Shown here in pieces: positions 28,991-38,011 of a DNA stretch of 64,000 nucleotides (positions are counted from its first letter, which is position 1; the number at the start of each line of letters is the position of its first letter). The notes beneath the pieces are model-generated. The model was not told where the DNA came from and ran no database searches. It saw only the letters and a list, made by a program, of their open reading frames with translations. Source of the DNA: Streptomyces asiaticus. Its GTDB lineage: Bacteria; Actinomycetota; Actinomycetes; Streptomycetales; Streptomycetaceae. Made by a program: the position numbers and the translations under genes. Location of the stretch: contig NZ_JAGSHX010000006.1 of assembly GCF_018138715.1 (NCBI RefSeq), forward strand, positions 4,340,001-4,404,000, written 5' to 3'.

Positions 28991-29674
28991 TCACGCGCGC
29001 CAGTCGAGTGGGACGCGCTTGGCCCGGTCCCACGGTCGCTCCCACCCCGCGTAATGCAGGATGCGATCGATCACTCCGGCGGTGAAACCCCAGACCAGAG
29101 CGGATCCCACCAGGAAGGCGGGCCCCCGGTGGCCGCTGGGGTGGACGGTGGTGGCCCGGTTCGCCGGGTCCGTGAGATCCGCCACGGGAACCGTGAAGAC
29201 CCGGGCCGTCTCGGCGAGGTCCACCGGCCCGACCGGGGTGGGCCGGCGCCACCAGCCCAGCACCGGGGTGACGACGAAGCCGCTCACCGGGATGTAGAGC
29301 CGCGGCAGCACCGCGAAGACCTGGACCCCCGAGGGGTCGAGCCCGGTCTCCTCCTCGGCCTCGCGCAGCGCCGCGCGCAGCGGACCCTCCTCCTCCGGAT
29401 CGCCGTCCTCCGGGTCGAGGGCACCGCCGGGGAAGGAGGGCTGGCCGGCGTGCGAGCGCAGCGAACCGGAGCGCTCCATGAGCAGCAGCTCCGGGCCGGC
29501 GGGGCCCTCACCGAAGAGCACCAGCACGGCGGAGGGGCGGCCTCCGCCCTGCTCGGGCGGCAGAAACCGGCTCAGCTGGCGCGGCTCGATCGTCTCGGCC
29601 AGCCGGGCCACCGGGAGCAGCCACTCCGGCAGCCCCTGGGCGCTGACCTCCACCTCCCCGTAGGTGCTCGTCAC
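28991..29674 (-). CDS. CoA pyrophosphatase-type NUDIX hydrolase
   Basis: A 227-residue NUDIX enzyme. [21 protein letters not shown] is the extra signature of the CoA-cleaving subgroup. It is followed by the Nudix box [11 protein letters not shown]...REAEEETGL with the metal-binding Glu set. The GTG at 29672-29674 overlaps the nth stop as GTGA. A shorter start is unlikely because the N-terminus (TSTYGEVEV) is conserved in appearance. Probable role: hydrolysis of CoA or its oxidised forms to 3',5'-ADP and phosphopantetheine. Confidence 0.88.
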   Translation of the reverse strand: MTSTYGEVEVSAQGLPEWLLPVARLAETIEPRQLSRFLPPEQGGGRPSAVLVLFGEGPAGPELLLMERSGSLRSHAGQPSFPGGALDPEDGDPEEEGPLRAALREAEEETGLDPSGVQVFAVLPRLYIPVSGFVVTPVLGWWRRPTPVGPVDLAETARVFTVPVADLTDPANRATTVHPSGHRGPAFLVGSALVWGFTAGVIDRILHYAGWERPWDRAKRVPLDWRA

Positions 29675-30585
29675 TCGGCGGCTCCCAGGGGGGCGGCGGG
29701 ACGGCCGGGGTAGTCGGACGGCGGGCGCAGGCGCTGGCCCGGCTGGCCGCCCATCTCGTACTTCAGCAGCTTCTTCGCCTTGTCCGGGTCGGTCTCGCCC
29801 TCCCCGTACGCCGGGCAGAGCGGGGCGATCGGGCAGGCGCCGCACGCGGGCTTGCGGGCGTGGCAGACACGGCGGCCGTGGAAGATGATGCGGTGCGAGA
29901 GCATCGTCCACTCGCTCTTGGGGAAGAGCGCGGCGATCTCGGCCTCGACCTTCTCGGGGTCCTCCTGGGCGGTCCACTTCCAGCGCCGCACCAGCCGCCC
30001 GAAGTGGGTGTCCACGGTCAGGCCCGGCACCCCGAAGGCATTGCCGAGCACCACATTGGCCGTCTTACGGCCGACACCGGGCAGGGTGACCAGGTCCTCG
30101 AGCCGGCCCGGGACCTCGCCGCCGAAGCGGTCGCGGAGGGCGGCGGACAGGCCGAGCAGCGATTTGGCCTTGGCGCGGAAGAAGCCGGTGGGCCGGATCA
30201 GCTGCTCCAGGGCCTCCGGGTCGGCGGCGGCCATGTCCTCGGGCGTCGGATAGGCGGCGAAGAGCGCGGGGGTGGTCTGGTTGACCCGCAGATCGGTGGT
30301 CTGGGCCGAGAGGACCGTGGCCACCAGCAGCTGGAACGAGTTCTCGAAGTCCAGCTCGGGATGGGCGTACGGATACACCTCGGCGAGCTCGCGGTTGATG
30401 CGCCGGGCGCGGCGGACGAGGGCGAGCCGGGACTCGGGACGGGCGCCCTTCGAGCTCTTGACCGATTTATGCGGTTTCGAGGCTTCTGTCGAGTCGGCGG
30501 ACTCCTGTTCGCCCACAGCAGAATTACGAGGTGCGGTCACCCGTCCGGCCCCCTTGCCCTGTGCTCTCACCGGCGTATTGGACAC
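29671..30585 (-). CDS. nth: Endonuclease III
   Basis: Base-excision repair glycosylase/lyase for oxidised pyrimidines. The helix-hairpin-helix [13 protein letters not shown] carries the catalytic Lys174, with Asp192 in VDTHFGR. The 4Fe-4S ligand pattern C-x6-C-x2-C-x5-C is intact ([17 protein letters not shown]). The first ~50 residues are a Ser/Lys-rich extension. If translation began at GTG 30538-30540 the extension would be 15 residues shorter. Upstream of NUDIX and marP and divergent from crp. Confidence 0.95.
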   Translation of the reverse strand: MSNTPVRAQGKGAGRVTAPRNSAVGEQESADSTEASKPHKSVKSSKGARPESRLALVRRARRINRELAEVYPYAHPELDFENSFQLLVATVLSAQTTDLRVNQTTPALFAAYPTPEDMAAADPEALEQLIRPTGFFRAKAKSLLGLSAALRDRFGGEVPGRLEDLVTLPGVGRKTANVVLGNAFGVPGLTVDTHFGRLVRRWKWTAQEDPEKVEAEIAALFPKSEWTMLSHRIIFHGRRVCHARKPACGACPIAPLCPAYGEGETDPDKAKKLLKYEMGGQPGQRLRPPSDYPGRPAAPLGAAE

Positions 30586-30764
30586 CCGGCCAGCCTAAGC
30601 CCACCCACTGACATCCGGCCCGGCCACCGCGAAGAGGCCCCCAATCGGACCCCTGCCGCACAGCTCGGCAGGCCAGTGCGTCAAACTTGTGATTGATCGC
30701 ACTGTTTTACCGTCCGGCATCATGGGGACGTCGGTCCCCTGTGCATGTCGACAAGGAGAGACTC

Positions 30765-31439
30765 GTGGACGACGTTCTGCGGCGCGCCCCGCTCTTCGCG
30801 GCGCTCGATGACGAGCAGGCCGCTGAGCTGCGCGCCTCCATGGGAGAGGTGACCCTCGCGCGGGGTGACGCACTCTTCCACGAAGGGGACCCCGGCGATC
30901 GCCTGTACGTGGTCACCGAGGGCAAGGTGAAGCTCCACCGCACCTCTCCCGACGGCCGCGAGAACATGCTGGCCGTGCTCGGCCCCGGCGAGCTGATCGG
31001 CGAGCTGTCGCTCTTCGACCCGGGCCCGCGCACCGCCACCGCCACCGCCCTCACCGAGGTCAAGCTGCTCGGCCTCGGCCACGGCGATCTCCAGCCGTGG
31101 CTGAACGCCCGGCCCGAGGTCGCCTCCGCGCTGCTGCGCGCGGTCGCCCGGCGCCTGCGCAAGACCAACGACCAGATGTCCGACCTGGTCTTCTCCGATG
31201 TTCCGGGCCGGGTCGCCAGGGCCCTGCTGGACCTGTCGCGCCGCTTCGGCGTGCAGTCGGAGGAAGGCATCCACGTCGTCCACGACCTGACCCAGGAGGA
31301 GCTGGCCCAGCTGGTCGGCGCCTCCCGCGAGACCGTCAACAAGGCGCTCGCCGACTTCGCGGGCCGCGGCTGGCTGCGGCTGGAGGCGCGCGCGGTGATC
31401 CTGCTGGACGTCGAGCGGCTGGCCAAGCGCTCCCGCTGA
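30765..31439 (+). CDS. crp: Crp-family transcription regulator
   Basis: A 224-residue cAMP-receptor-type regulator. The cyclic nucleotide-binding beta barrel (about 10-120) contains GELIGELSLFDPGPRTATA, the phosphate-binding cassette. The C-terminal helix-turn-helix is LTQEELAQLVGASRETVNKAL (about 173-193). It matches S. coelicolor Crp almost residue for residue as remembered; that protein controls germination and secondary metabolism. The GTG at 30765 has AAGGAGAG upstream. A strong terminator follows. Confidence 0.97.
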   Translation: MDDVLRRAPLFAALDDEQAAELRASMGEVTLARGDALFHEGDPGDRLYVVTEGKVKLHRTSPDGRENMLAVLGPGELIGELSLFDPGPRTATATALTEVKLLGLGHGDLQPWLNARPEVASALLRAVARRLRKTNDQMSDLVFSDVPGRVARALLDLSRRFGVQSEEGIHVVHDLTQEELAQLVGASRETVNKALADFAGRGWLRLEARAVILLDVERLAKRSR

Positions 31440-31465
31440 CGCCGGACGGAACGCGAAGACCGACC

Positions 31466-31500
31466 GTAAGGGGCCCGCCGGAATCCGGCGGGCCCCTTAC
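31466..31500 (+). terminator. Terminator after crp
   Basis: A perfect 16 bp stem, GTAAGGGGCCCGCCGG with CCGGCGGGCCCCTTAC, and a three-base loop, 27 bases after the crp stop. Its symmetry with TTAC/GTAA ends makes it usable in both directions. Confidence 0.92.
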
Positions 31501-31570
31501 GGCGCTCATGAACGGTTACGGCGATCGTGAACGGCACGGGGCTCAAGGACGGCACGGCGCTCATGAACGG
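31501..31570. repeat. 15 bp direct repeat after the crp terminator
   Basis: GGCGCTCATGAACGG occurs at 31501-31515 and again at 31556-31570. Between them are related pieces (GATCGTGAACGG, GGGGCTCAAGGACGG). It lies between crp and the converging metallo-beta-lactamase gene. Confidence 0.7.
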
Positions 31571-31642
31571 CCGGCCCCACAGGCCGCGGGCCCAGAGGAC
31601 TCCGGGAAGCGCCGGGCCTCGGACCAGCCCGTGCCGGCGCGG

Positions 31643-32473
31643 TCAGATCAACCCGTGCTCACGCAGATAGTCCAGCTGGGCCCGGACCGACAGCTCCGCC
31701 GCCGGCCACAGGGACCGGTCCACGTCCGCGTACACATGCGCCACGACCTCCGATGGCGTCCGGTAGCCGTTCTCGACCGCCGTTTCCACCTGCGCGAGCC
31801 GGTTGGCGCGATGCGCGAGGTAGTACTCCACGGCGCCCCGGGCGTCGTTCAGCACCGGCCCGTGGCCCGGCAGGACGGTGTCCACCCCGTCGTCCACCGC
31901 CAGCGAGCGCAGCCGCCGCAGCGAGTCCAGATAGTCGCCGAGCCGCCCGTCCGGATGCGCGACGACGGTCGTGCCCCGCCCGAGCACCGTGTCGCCCGTA
32001 AGGACCGCGCCATCGGCCGGAAGGTGGAAGGACAGCGAGTCGGCGGTGTGGCCGGGCGTGGGCACCACCCGCAGCTCCAGACCTCCGGTGGTTATGACGT
32101 CCCCCAGCTCCAGCCCCTCGTCCCCCAGCCGCAGCGCCGGATCCAGCGCCCTTACGGACGTCCGCGTCAGCTCCGCGAAGCGCGCCGCGCCCTCCGCGTG
32201 GTCCGGGTGGCCATGGGTGAGCAGCGTCTGCGCCACCCGCCTGCCCGCCCGCTCGGCGGTCGCGATGACCTCCTCGAGGTGGGCGTCGTCCAGCGGCCCC
32301 GGGTCGATGACGACGGCGAGGTCGGAGTCGGGCTCGGCGACGATCCAGGTGTTGGTGCCGTCCAGGGTCATGGGCGAGGCGTTCGGCGCCAGGACGCAGA
32401 CGGCCCGGTCGGTGGCCGGGCCGCCGATGGTGCCCCCGCGCGGCTGGCCGGGCAGAGCGGATGCGTACGTCAT
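31643..32473 (-). CDS. Metallo-beta-lactamase fold hydrolase
   Basis: A 276-residue MBL-fold enzyme of the LACTB2-like group. The metal motif THGHPDH gives His87, His89, Asp91 and His92. Further ligands are in PTPGHTADS and TGDTVLG, with PGHGPV later. The C-terminal helix domain (about 210-276) matches the winged-helix tail of this group. The ATG overlaps the upstream NUDIX stop as ATGA. The family includes RNases and thioesterases; the substrate here is not determined. Confidence 0.88.
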   Translation of the reverse strand: MTYASALPGQPRGGTIGGPATDRAVCVLAPNASPMTLDGTNTWIVAEPDSDLAVVIDPGPLDDAHLEEVIATAERAGRRVAQTLLTHGHPDHAEGAARFAELTRTSVRALDPALRLGDEGLELGDVITTGGLELRVVPTPGHTADSLSFHLPADGAVLTGDTVLGRGTTVVAHPDGRLGDYLDSLRRLRSLAVDDGVDTVLPGHGPVLNDARGAVEYYLAHRANRLAQVETAVENGYRTPSEVVAHVYADVDRSLWPAAELSVRAQLDYLREHGLI

Positions 32474-33555
32474 GCGGAAGGCCCCCCTGTGGCTCCCGGG
32501 ATGTGCTTGGTGAACTCATCATGGCCCGGCCAGCTCAGCACCAGCTCCCCGTTCTCCACCCGCGCCCGGGCCAGGACCGGCGTCAGATCCCGGTCCGTCG
32601 CGGCGGCCAGCGCGTCGGCGACCGAGCCGTAACCCGCGAGCTGGCGCAGCGTCGCGATCGTGGGCGGCATCATCAGCAGCTCGCCCCGGTCGTAGCCGTC
32701 GGCCGCGTCACCCGGACGGATCCAGACGGTCCGGTCCGCCTCCGTGGAGGCGTTACGGGTGCGCTGCCCCCGCGGCAGCGCAGCCACGAAGAACCAGGTG
32801 TCGTAGCGGCGCGGTTCGAACTCCGGGGTGATCCAGCGCGCCCAGCAGCTCAGCAGGTCCGAGCGGAGGACGAGCCCCCGGCGGTCCAGGAACTCCGCGA
32901 AGGACAGATCCCGGGCGACCAGCGCCGCGCGGTCCGCCTCCCAGTCGTCCCCCGTCGTGTCCGCGACCACGGTGTGCGGCGTCGGGCCCGCGAGCAGCAC
33001 CCCCGCCTCCTCGAAGGTCTCGCGGACCGCCGCGCACACGATGGCCTGCGCCTGCGTGCCCTCGCTCGGGTCCAGGCCCAGCCGCCGCGCCCACTGCGCC
33101 CGCGAGGGGCCGGCCCAGGTGACCATCCGCTCGTCGCGCGGGTCCACGGAACCGCCCGGATAGGCGTACGCGCCTCCGGCGAAGGCCATGGAGGCGCGTC
33201 TGCGCAGCATGTAGACGGCGGGGCCGACGGCCCCTCCCGCCGCGTCCGGCAGGTCCTCTGGGGGCGTTTCAGGGGCTTCCGCGGTCGCCGCGGGCTCCGG
33301 CGGCCCCGCGGACTCGCGCGCCGCGCCGGGCCGCGCCGTCGCGTCGAACTCGTCCGGTGTGTGCTCCCCGTCCCCGCCCTGAGCGTCCTGTGCGTCCTGT
33401 GGTGCGTCCTGCCCGGCCGTTCCGTACGGGCCGTCCCGCAGCAGCAGGACGGTGGCGGCCCGGCGCGGTGTCACCGGTGTGAGCTCACCGGCCGACAGGA
33501 GCCGGATCCGCTCTGGCCACTCGGGTGGATACCACTGGCCATTCGTAGTGGACAT
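32470..33555 (-). CDS. NUDIX hydrolase with long disordered insert (NUDT19-like)
   Basis: A 361-residue NUDIX-like protein. The fold begins RRAATVLLLRDGP. It is then broken by a Pro/Glu/Ala-rich stretch (about residues 43-107), resumes at PAVYMLRRRASMAFAGGAYAYPGGSVDPRDE, and has AAVRETFEEAGVLL as the Nudix helix. Thus the two first strands are separated by about 65 low-complexity residues. Four-base coupling to the downstream hydrolase. The substrate is unknown; the eukaryotic relative hydrolyses CoA esters. Confidence 0.82.
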   Translation of the reverse strand: MSTTNGQWYPPEWPERIRLLSAGELTPVTPRRAATVLLLRDGPYGTAGQDAPQDAQDAQGGDGEHTPDEFDATARPGAARESAGPPEPAATAEAPETPPEDLPDAAGGAVGPAVYMLRRRASMAFAGGAYAYPGGSVDPRDERMVTWAGPSRAQWARRLGLDPSEGTQAQAIVCAAVRETFEEAGVLLAGPTPHTVVADTTGDDWEADRAALVARDLSFAEFLDRRGLVLRSDLLSCWARWITPEFEPRRYDTWFFVAALPRGQRTRNASTEADRTVWIRPGDAADGYDRGELLMMPPTIATLRQLAGYGSVADALAAATDRDLTPVLARARVENGELVLSWPGHDEFTKHIPGATGGPSA

Positions 33556-33659
33556 GGCCGGATGCTATGCGCTTACGGGCTGATGTTCGAGTGGCCCTCG
33601 CGGCGCCACGCCGGGGCGGGTCCGCGTACCGGCCGTCACAACCGGTCCGCGTCCACGTA

Positions 33660-33787
33660 CGTCCGCCAGTGCGCCCACCGGCCCGCCGACCGGCCCGCCG
33701 ACGGGACCACCCATGGGACCGCTCGCCGGTTCGCGATCCCGGCGTCCGCGATCCCGGCGTCCGCTAGTCCGCGACTAGTCCGCGACC
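33660..33787. repeat. Short repeats after the RidA gene
   Basis: GCCCGCCGACCG-like units (about 33678-33706), CGCGATCCCGGCGTC twice (about 33734-33764) and TAGTCCGCGAC twice (about 33766-33787) follow one another. The last pair contains the RidA stop codon, so the gene ends inside a tandem duplication. Confidence 0.7.
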
Positions 33788-34245
33788 TCGACCTGGATCT
33801 CGACCTCGACCGGCGCGTCCAGGGGCAGCACCGCCACGCCCACCGCGCTGCGCGCGTGCACGCCCGCGTCGCCCAGGGCCTCGCCCAGCAGCTCGCTCGC
33901 GCCGTTGATGACACCCGGCTGGCCGGTGAAGTCCGGCGCCGAGGCGACGAAGCCGACGACCTTGACGACCCGCACGATCCGGTCGAGGTCGCCGACGACC
34001 GACTTCACGGCGGCCAGCGCGTTCAGCGCACAGATGCGCGCCAGCTCCTTGGCCTCCTCGGGGGTGACCTCCGCGCCGACCTTGCCGGTCACGCCCAGCT
34101 TCCCCTCGACCAGCGGCAGCTGACCCGAGGTGTAGACGTACGGGCCGGTGCGGAGCGCGGGCACATAGGAGGCCAGGGGCGCCGCGACCGCGGGCAGCGT
34201 CAGGCCGAGCCCGGCGAGCCTGCCCTCGACCGTGCCGCCCGCCAT
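33775..34245 (-). CDS. RidA/YjgF family protein
   Basis: A 156-residue member of the reactive enamine/imine deaminase superfamily in its longer actinobacterial form. It begins with LPAVAAPLASYVPALRTGPYVYTSGQLP and has the family block ARICALNALAAVKSVVGDLDRIVRVVKVVGFV. The Arg of the active-site loop typical of true RidA (near the C-terminus) is not obvious; the end reads LPLDAPVEVEIQVEVAD. The ATG shares one base with the DUF4177 stop (TGATG). Metabolic housekeeping role inferred from the family. Confidence 0.9.
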   Translation of the reverse strand: MAGGTVEGRLAGLGLTLPAVAAPLASYVPALRTGPYVYTSGQLPLVEGKLGVTGKVGAEVTPEEAKELARICALNALAAVKSVVGDLDRIVRVVKVVGFVASAPDFTGQPGVINGASELLGEALGDAGVHARSAVGVAVLPLDAPVEVEIQVEVAD

Positions 34246-34400
34246 CAGCCCTTCTCCCGCTTCAGATAGGCCACCAGCTGCTCCGGGTTCGGGCCGGGGA
34301 CCACCTGGACCAGCTCCCAGCCGTCCTCGCCCCAGGTGTCCAGAATCTGCTTCGTGGCGTGCACGAGCAGCGGTACGGTCGCGTATTCCCACTTGGTCAT
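34245..34400 (-). CDS. DUF4177 small protein
   Basis: A 51-residue protein, MTKWEYATVPLLVHATKQILD followed by WGEDGWELVQVVPGP and YLKREKG. The WEL/GWELVQ pattern defines the DUF4177 family. Its mycobacterial counterpart (Rv3678A) sits in the same place between RidA and the ArsA-like pair. It is divergent from the ATPase genes with about 70 bases between starts. Function unknown. Confidence 0.85.
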   Translation of the reverse strand: MTKWEYATVPLLVHATKQILDTWGEDGWELVQVVPGPNPEQLVAYLKREKG

Positions 34401-34472
34401 GGGGCCGACTGTAATGCCTCTCCGCCGGGCCCTGGTGCGTAGGGCGAGGGGGGACTGGTTAGGCTCCCCACT

Positions 34473-35450
34473 GTGAGCAGGCTCCATGTCGTCAGTGGCA
34501 AGGGCGGAACCGGCAAGACCACGGTCGCCGCCGCACTCGCGCTGGCCCTAGCGGCCGACGGCAGGCGCACCCTGCTGGTGGAGGTCGAGGGCCGCCAGGG
34601 CATCGCGCAGCTCTTCGAGACGGAGCCGCTGCCCTACGAGGAGCGGAAGATCGCCACCGCGCCGGGCGGCGGGGAGGTGCACGCCCTGGCGATCGATCCG
34701 GAGTTCGCACTCCTGGACTACCTCCATATGTTCTACAAGCTGGGCTCGGCCGGACGCGCCCTCAAGAAGCTCGGCGCGATCGACTTCGCGACCACCATCG
34801 CCCCGGGGCTGCGGGACGTCCTGCTGACCGGCAAGGCGTGCGAGGCGGTGCGCCGTAAGGGCAAGGACGGCGGTTTCGTCTACGACTCCGTGGTCATGGA
34901 CGCGCCGCCCACCGGCCGCATCACCCGCTTCCTGAACGTCAACCACGAGGTGGCCGGGCTGGCCAGGACCGGCCCGATACACAATCAGGCCCAGGCCGTG
35001 ATGCGCGTCCTGAAGTCCCCCCAGACCGCGGTCCACATGGTGACCCTGCTGGAGGAGATGCCGGTCCAGGAGACCGCGGACGGCATCGCCGAGCTGCGCG
35101 CCGACGGCCTTCCGACGGGCGGGGTCATCATCAACATGGTCCGGCCCGCGATCCTCGACCACGAGGCCGTCGAGGTGGCCGCCAACGGGCAGCGCGCGGC
35201 CGTCGCCAAGGCGCTCTCCCAGGCGGGCCTGGGCGGTGCGCGCCGCGGCGGCATGGCCGAGCGGCTGGTCGACCCGCTGCTGGAGCAGGCGCGCGAGCAC
35301 GCCGAGCGGGTGGCGCTGGAGCGGGCGCAGCGCGCCGAGCTGACCGGGCTGGGGCTGCCGCTGCACGAGTTGGAGCTGCTCACGGACGGCATCGACCTGG
35401 CCGGGCTGTACCGGCTCGCGGCGGATCTGCGCAAGCAGTGGCCGGCGTGA
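34473..35450 (+). CDS. ArsA/Get3-like ATPase, first of a pair
   Basis: A 325-residue SIMIBI ATPase. The P-loop GKGGTGKTT at 9-17 has the deviant Lys, and VVMDAPPTGRITRFLNV is the switch II region. It lacks the Cys pair for arsenite, so it is not an arsenic pump subunit. The homologous pair in M. tuberculosis (Rv3679/Rv3680) is adjacent to the same genes and acts as a complex. The GTG at 34473 starts the frame. Its TGA is followed closely by the second ATPase. Confidence 0.9.
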   Translation: MSRLHVVSGKGGTGKTTVAAALALALAADGRRTLLVEVEGRQGIAQLFETEPLPYEERKIATAPGGGEVHALAIDPEFALLDYLHMFYKLGSAGRALKKLGAIDFATTIAPGLRDVLLTGKACEAVRRKGKDGGFVYDSVVMDAPPTGRITRFLNVNHEVAGLARTGPIHNQAQAVMRVLKSPQTAVHMVTLLEEMPVQETADGIAELRADGLPTGGVIINMVRPAILDHEAVEVAANGQRAAVAKALSQAGLGGARRGGMAERLVDPLLEQAREHAERVALERAQRAELTGLGLPLHELELLTDGIDLAGLYRLAADLRKQWPA

Positions 35451-35503
35451 GCGGCGCCCGCCGTAAGGGCGCCACGGACGACGAGTCGTACGCAGGAGGC
35501 GGC

Positions 35504-36853
35504 ATGAGCATGGACGTGGCACCCCGGCTGGACACCGACGTCCTGCTGGACGATCCCCAGACCCGCATCGTGGTGTGCTGCGGCTCCGGTGGCGTCGGTA
35601 AGACCACCACCGCCGCCGCCCTGGGCGTACGGGCCGCCGAGCGCGGCCGTAAGGTCGTCGTCCTCACCATCGACCCGGCCCGCCGGCTCGCGCAGTCCAT
35701 GGGCATCGACGCGCTGGACAACATCCCGCGCCGGGTGGAGGGCATCGGCGGCGGGAACGGCGGCGAACTGCACGCCATGATGCTCGACATGAAGCGGACG
35801 TTCGACGAGTTCGTCGAGGCGCACGCCGACCCCGAGCGCGCCCGGGCGATCCTCGCGAACCCCTTCTACCAGTCGCTCTCGGCCGGTTTCGCGGGCACGC
35901 AGGAGTACATGGCCATGGAGAAGCTCGGCCAGCTCCGGGCCCGCGACGAATGGGACCTGATCGTCGTCGACACCCCGCCCAGCCGGTCGGCGCTGGACTT
36001 CCTGGACGCGCCGAAACGTCTCGGCTCCTTCCTGGACGGGAAGTTCATCAAGGTCCTGATGGCACCGGCCAAGGTGGGCGGCAAGGCCGGGATGAAGTTC
36101 CTGAACGTGGGCGTCTCGATGATGACGGGCACGGTCAGCAAGGTGCTCGGCGGGCAGCTGATGCGCGACGTTCAGACGTTTGCTGCCGCGATGGACACCA
36201 TGTTCGGCGGATTCCGTACTCGCGCCGAGGCCACCTACCGGCTCCTACAGGCTCCGGGCACGGCCTTCCTCGTGGTGGCCGCGCCCGAGCGGGACGCCCT
36301 TCGGGAGGCCGCGTACTTCGTGGAACGGCTGGCCGCGGACCAGATGCCGCTGGCCGGACTGGTACTGAACCGGGTGCACGGCAGCGGTGCCGAACAGTTG
36401 TCGGCGGAACGTGCGTTGGCCGCCGCGGAGATCCTGACCCTGACGGGCGATCCCGCGGATCCGGACGATGCGCTCGCGAACGGCGCGGAGGGAAGCGATC
36501 CGGCCAAGAACGGCGCCGGGGCAGAAAATCTTGCCGACGGCGGATTTGTCGATCCCCCCTCAGGGAATGCTCAAGCGCGGAACCCCTCGGCAGCGGACCC
36601 CGACGTCTCCCCCACGTCGGCGGACTCGTCGGCGGAGCGGCTCGCCGCGGGACTGCTTCGGCTGCACGCGGAGCGTATGCAGGTGCTCGGACGCGAGCAG
36701 CGCACACACGACCGCTTCACGGCGCTCCACCCCGAGGTTCCGGTGGCCCAAGTGGCCGCACTCCCTGGCGACGTACACGACTTGGCAGGACTGCGGGCGA
36801 TCGGCGAACGCCTCGCGGTCCCGCCGGAGCGGACCAATCGCGTGGCGGGCTGA
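35504..36853 (+). CDS. ArsA/Get3-like ATPase, second of a pair
   Basis: 449 residues. The P-loop GSGGVGKTT is at 27-35, LTIDPARRLAQSMGI is switch I, and VVDTPPSRSALDFLDAP is switch II. Probably dimerises with the upstream ATPase in an envelope or protein-targeting role. The ATG at 35504 is preferred for its AGGAGG site, although GTG at 35447 would overlap the previous stop (GTGA). An acidic Asn/Asp/Ser-rich insert of about 65 residues (roughly 312-377) splits the C-terminal part and looks lineage-specific, with lower codon bias than the rest. Confidence 0.9.
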   Translation: MSMDVAPRLDTDVLLDDPQTRIVVCCGSGGVGKTTTAAALGVRAAERGRKVVVLTIDPARRLAQSMGIDALDNIPRRVEGIGGGNGGELHAMMLDMKRTFDEFVEAHADPERARAILANPFYQSLSAGFAGTQEYMAMEKLGQLRARDEWDLIVVDTPPSRSALDFLDAPKRLGSFLDGKFIKVLMAPAKVGGKAGMKFLNVGVSMMTGTVSKVLGGQLMRDVQTFAAAMDTMFGGFRTRAEATYRLLQAPGTAFLVVAAPERDALREAAYFVERLAADQMPLAGLVLNRVHGSGAEQLSAERALAAAEILTLTGDPADPDDALANGAEGSDPAKNGAGAENLADGGFVDPPSGNAQARNPSAADPDVSPTSADSSAERLAAGLLRLHAERMQVLGREQRTHDRFTALHPEVPVAQVAALPGDVHDLAGLRAIGERLAVPPERTNRVAG

Positions 36854-37222
36854 GTCGGTGCCCGCCGGGCGGTCGGCCGCCCGCGCATGGACGGAGACGC
36901 ACGACAGCACGACCACGACAGCACGACGGCCCCTCTTCCCTCTTGCCTCAGGTTCCGGCGGACGCGTCCGCCCGGCTGGCGGCCTACGGCACGCACAGGC
37001 GGACCCACGCCCCACACGCAGGCAAGCAGGCAAGCCACGGTCACCGGTGGCCGAGGGCGTAACCGGTAGCCGAAGGCCGAGGGCGGCACGAGTGGCCCAG
37101 GCGGCGGACCAACCCCCGGCCCGCGAGGACCTGTTAGCCATGTCATACCGAGCCATGAGCTGCACCAGGCATGCCACAGGAGGCCAGGTCGCCCGAGGCC
37201 GTGTCACACGCGCCCCCACGGC

Positions 37223-37246
37223 CGACCGCGGCTCTGGCCGCGGTCG
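37223..37246. terminator. Hairpin downstream of wblA
   Basis: CGACCGCGGC (37223-37232) pairs perfectly with GCCGCGGTCG (37237-37246) across a TCTG loop. It lies about 240 bases past the wblA stop on the wblA transcript side. It could end wblA or the convergent ATPase transcript. Confidence 0.55.
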
Positions 37247-37383
37247 TGCTCGGAGGCGTGCGCGTAACCCGTACCCGCCCCTGACGAGGCGCGCCCGTAC
37301 TCGCACCCCCCACTCGTGCCGAGACATGCCGAGACGAGAGGTGGGTGAGGTGATGATGAGTCGAAACGCTCACACCGGCAGGC

Positions 37384-37460
37384 GTCAACCCAGGTCAAAC
37401 CAGGTCAACCCAGCGAGCCGTCAACCCAGCGGGCCGTCAGCCCGGCAGGCTGTCAGCCGA
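37384..37460. repeat. Short tandem repeats just after wblA
   Basis: Variants of GTCAACCCAGC and CAGGTCAAACC repeat six or so times, ending with the pair GAGCCGTCAACCCAGC / GGGCCGTCAGCCCGGC. The block begins about 25 bases past the wblA stop. Confidence 0.65.
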
Positions 37461-37483
37461 CCACCGGCGGACCGCCGTCCGGC

Positions 37484-37819
37484 CTATCCGACCGCGGCGA
37501 AGCGCTCATAGTCCTCGTCGTCGAAGGGCAGAATCCCCGCGCTGCGCTCGTACTCGATGCGCGCGGTCTCCAGGAGCCTGCGCCAGGAGGTCACAGTCGG
37601 CCGGCGGCGCAGCAGTGCTCGCCGCTCGCGCTCGGTCATCCCTCCCCACACACCGAACTCCACGCGGTTGTCCAAGGCATCCGCAAGGCACTCGGTGCGC
37701 ACCGGGCATCCGGTGCAGACCGCTTTGGCCCTGTTCTGTGCCGCGCCCTGGACGAACAGTTCATCTGGATCAGTAGTGCGGCAGGCGGCCTGCGCACTCC
37801 AGTCGGTTACCCAGCCCAT
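37484..37819 (-). CDS. wblA: WhiB-like regulator WblA
   Basis: A 111-residue iron-sulfur regulator that in Streptomyces drives the switch from vegetative growth to sporulation and represses antibiotic production. Four cluster ligands are seen: Cys13, Cys35, Cys38 and Cys44 (AVCTGCPVRTEC). The WhiB turn GVWGGMTERERRAL and a basic C-terminal DNA-binding tail RRRPTVTSWRRLL follow. The start at ATG 37817-37819 (MGWVTDWSAQAAC) matches WblA length; an upstream start would add 15 unrelated residues. It is divergent from the penicillin-binding protein gene across 385 bases. Confidence 0.96.
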   Translation of the reverse strand: MGWVTDWSAQAACRTTDPDELFVQGAAQNRAKAVCTGCPVRTECLADALDNRVEFGVWGGMTERERRALLRRRPTVTSWRRLLETARIEYERSAGILPFDDEDYERFAAVG

Positions 37820-38011
37820 GCTGGCGCCGTCCTCTCCCGAATCGGAGCTCCCCCACGGCGACAAACGGCATATTCACCGTCGCCAGTTGAGGACGTTACG
37901 GAAGCGAGACACAGCGCAACACCCCCTGCGGGCCCAATCTTGGATGGTCCGAACGGACTATGGGTACGCGGCAGATCACCCAACGGAGTGAGCTGGCGAC
38001 ATTTGCGATTA

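Larger units (their letters stand above)
36854..37483. other. Convergent region downstream of wblA, no gene supported
   Basis: 630 bases between the 3' ends of the second ATPase gene and wblA. No frame shows family likeness. It contains a 10 bp hairpin (37223-37246) and a block of short tandem repeats (37384-37460). Such length is unusual for convergent genes and may hide a transcript antisense to wblA or a long wblA 3' end. Confidence 0.45.

Noticed and set aside
34473..36853. Arsenite efflux ATPase pair
   Set aside because: No arsenite-binding Cys set, no arsB or arsR nearby, and the neighbourhood matches the mycobacterial non-arsenic pair.
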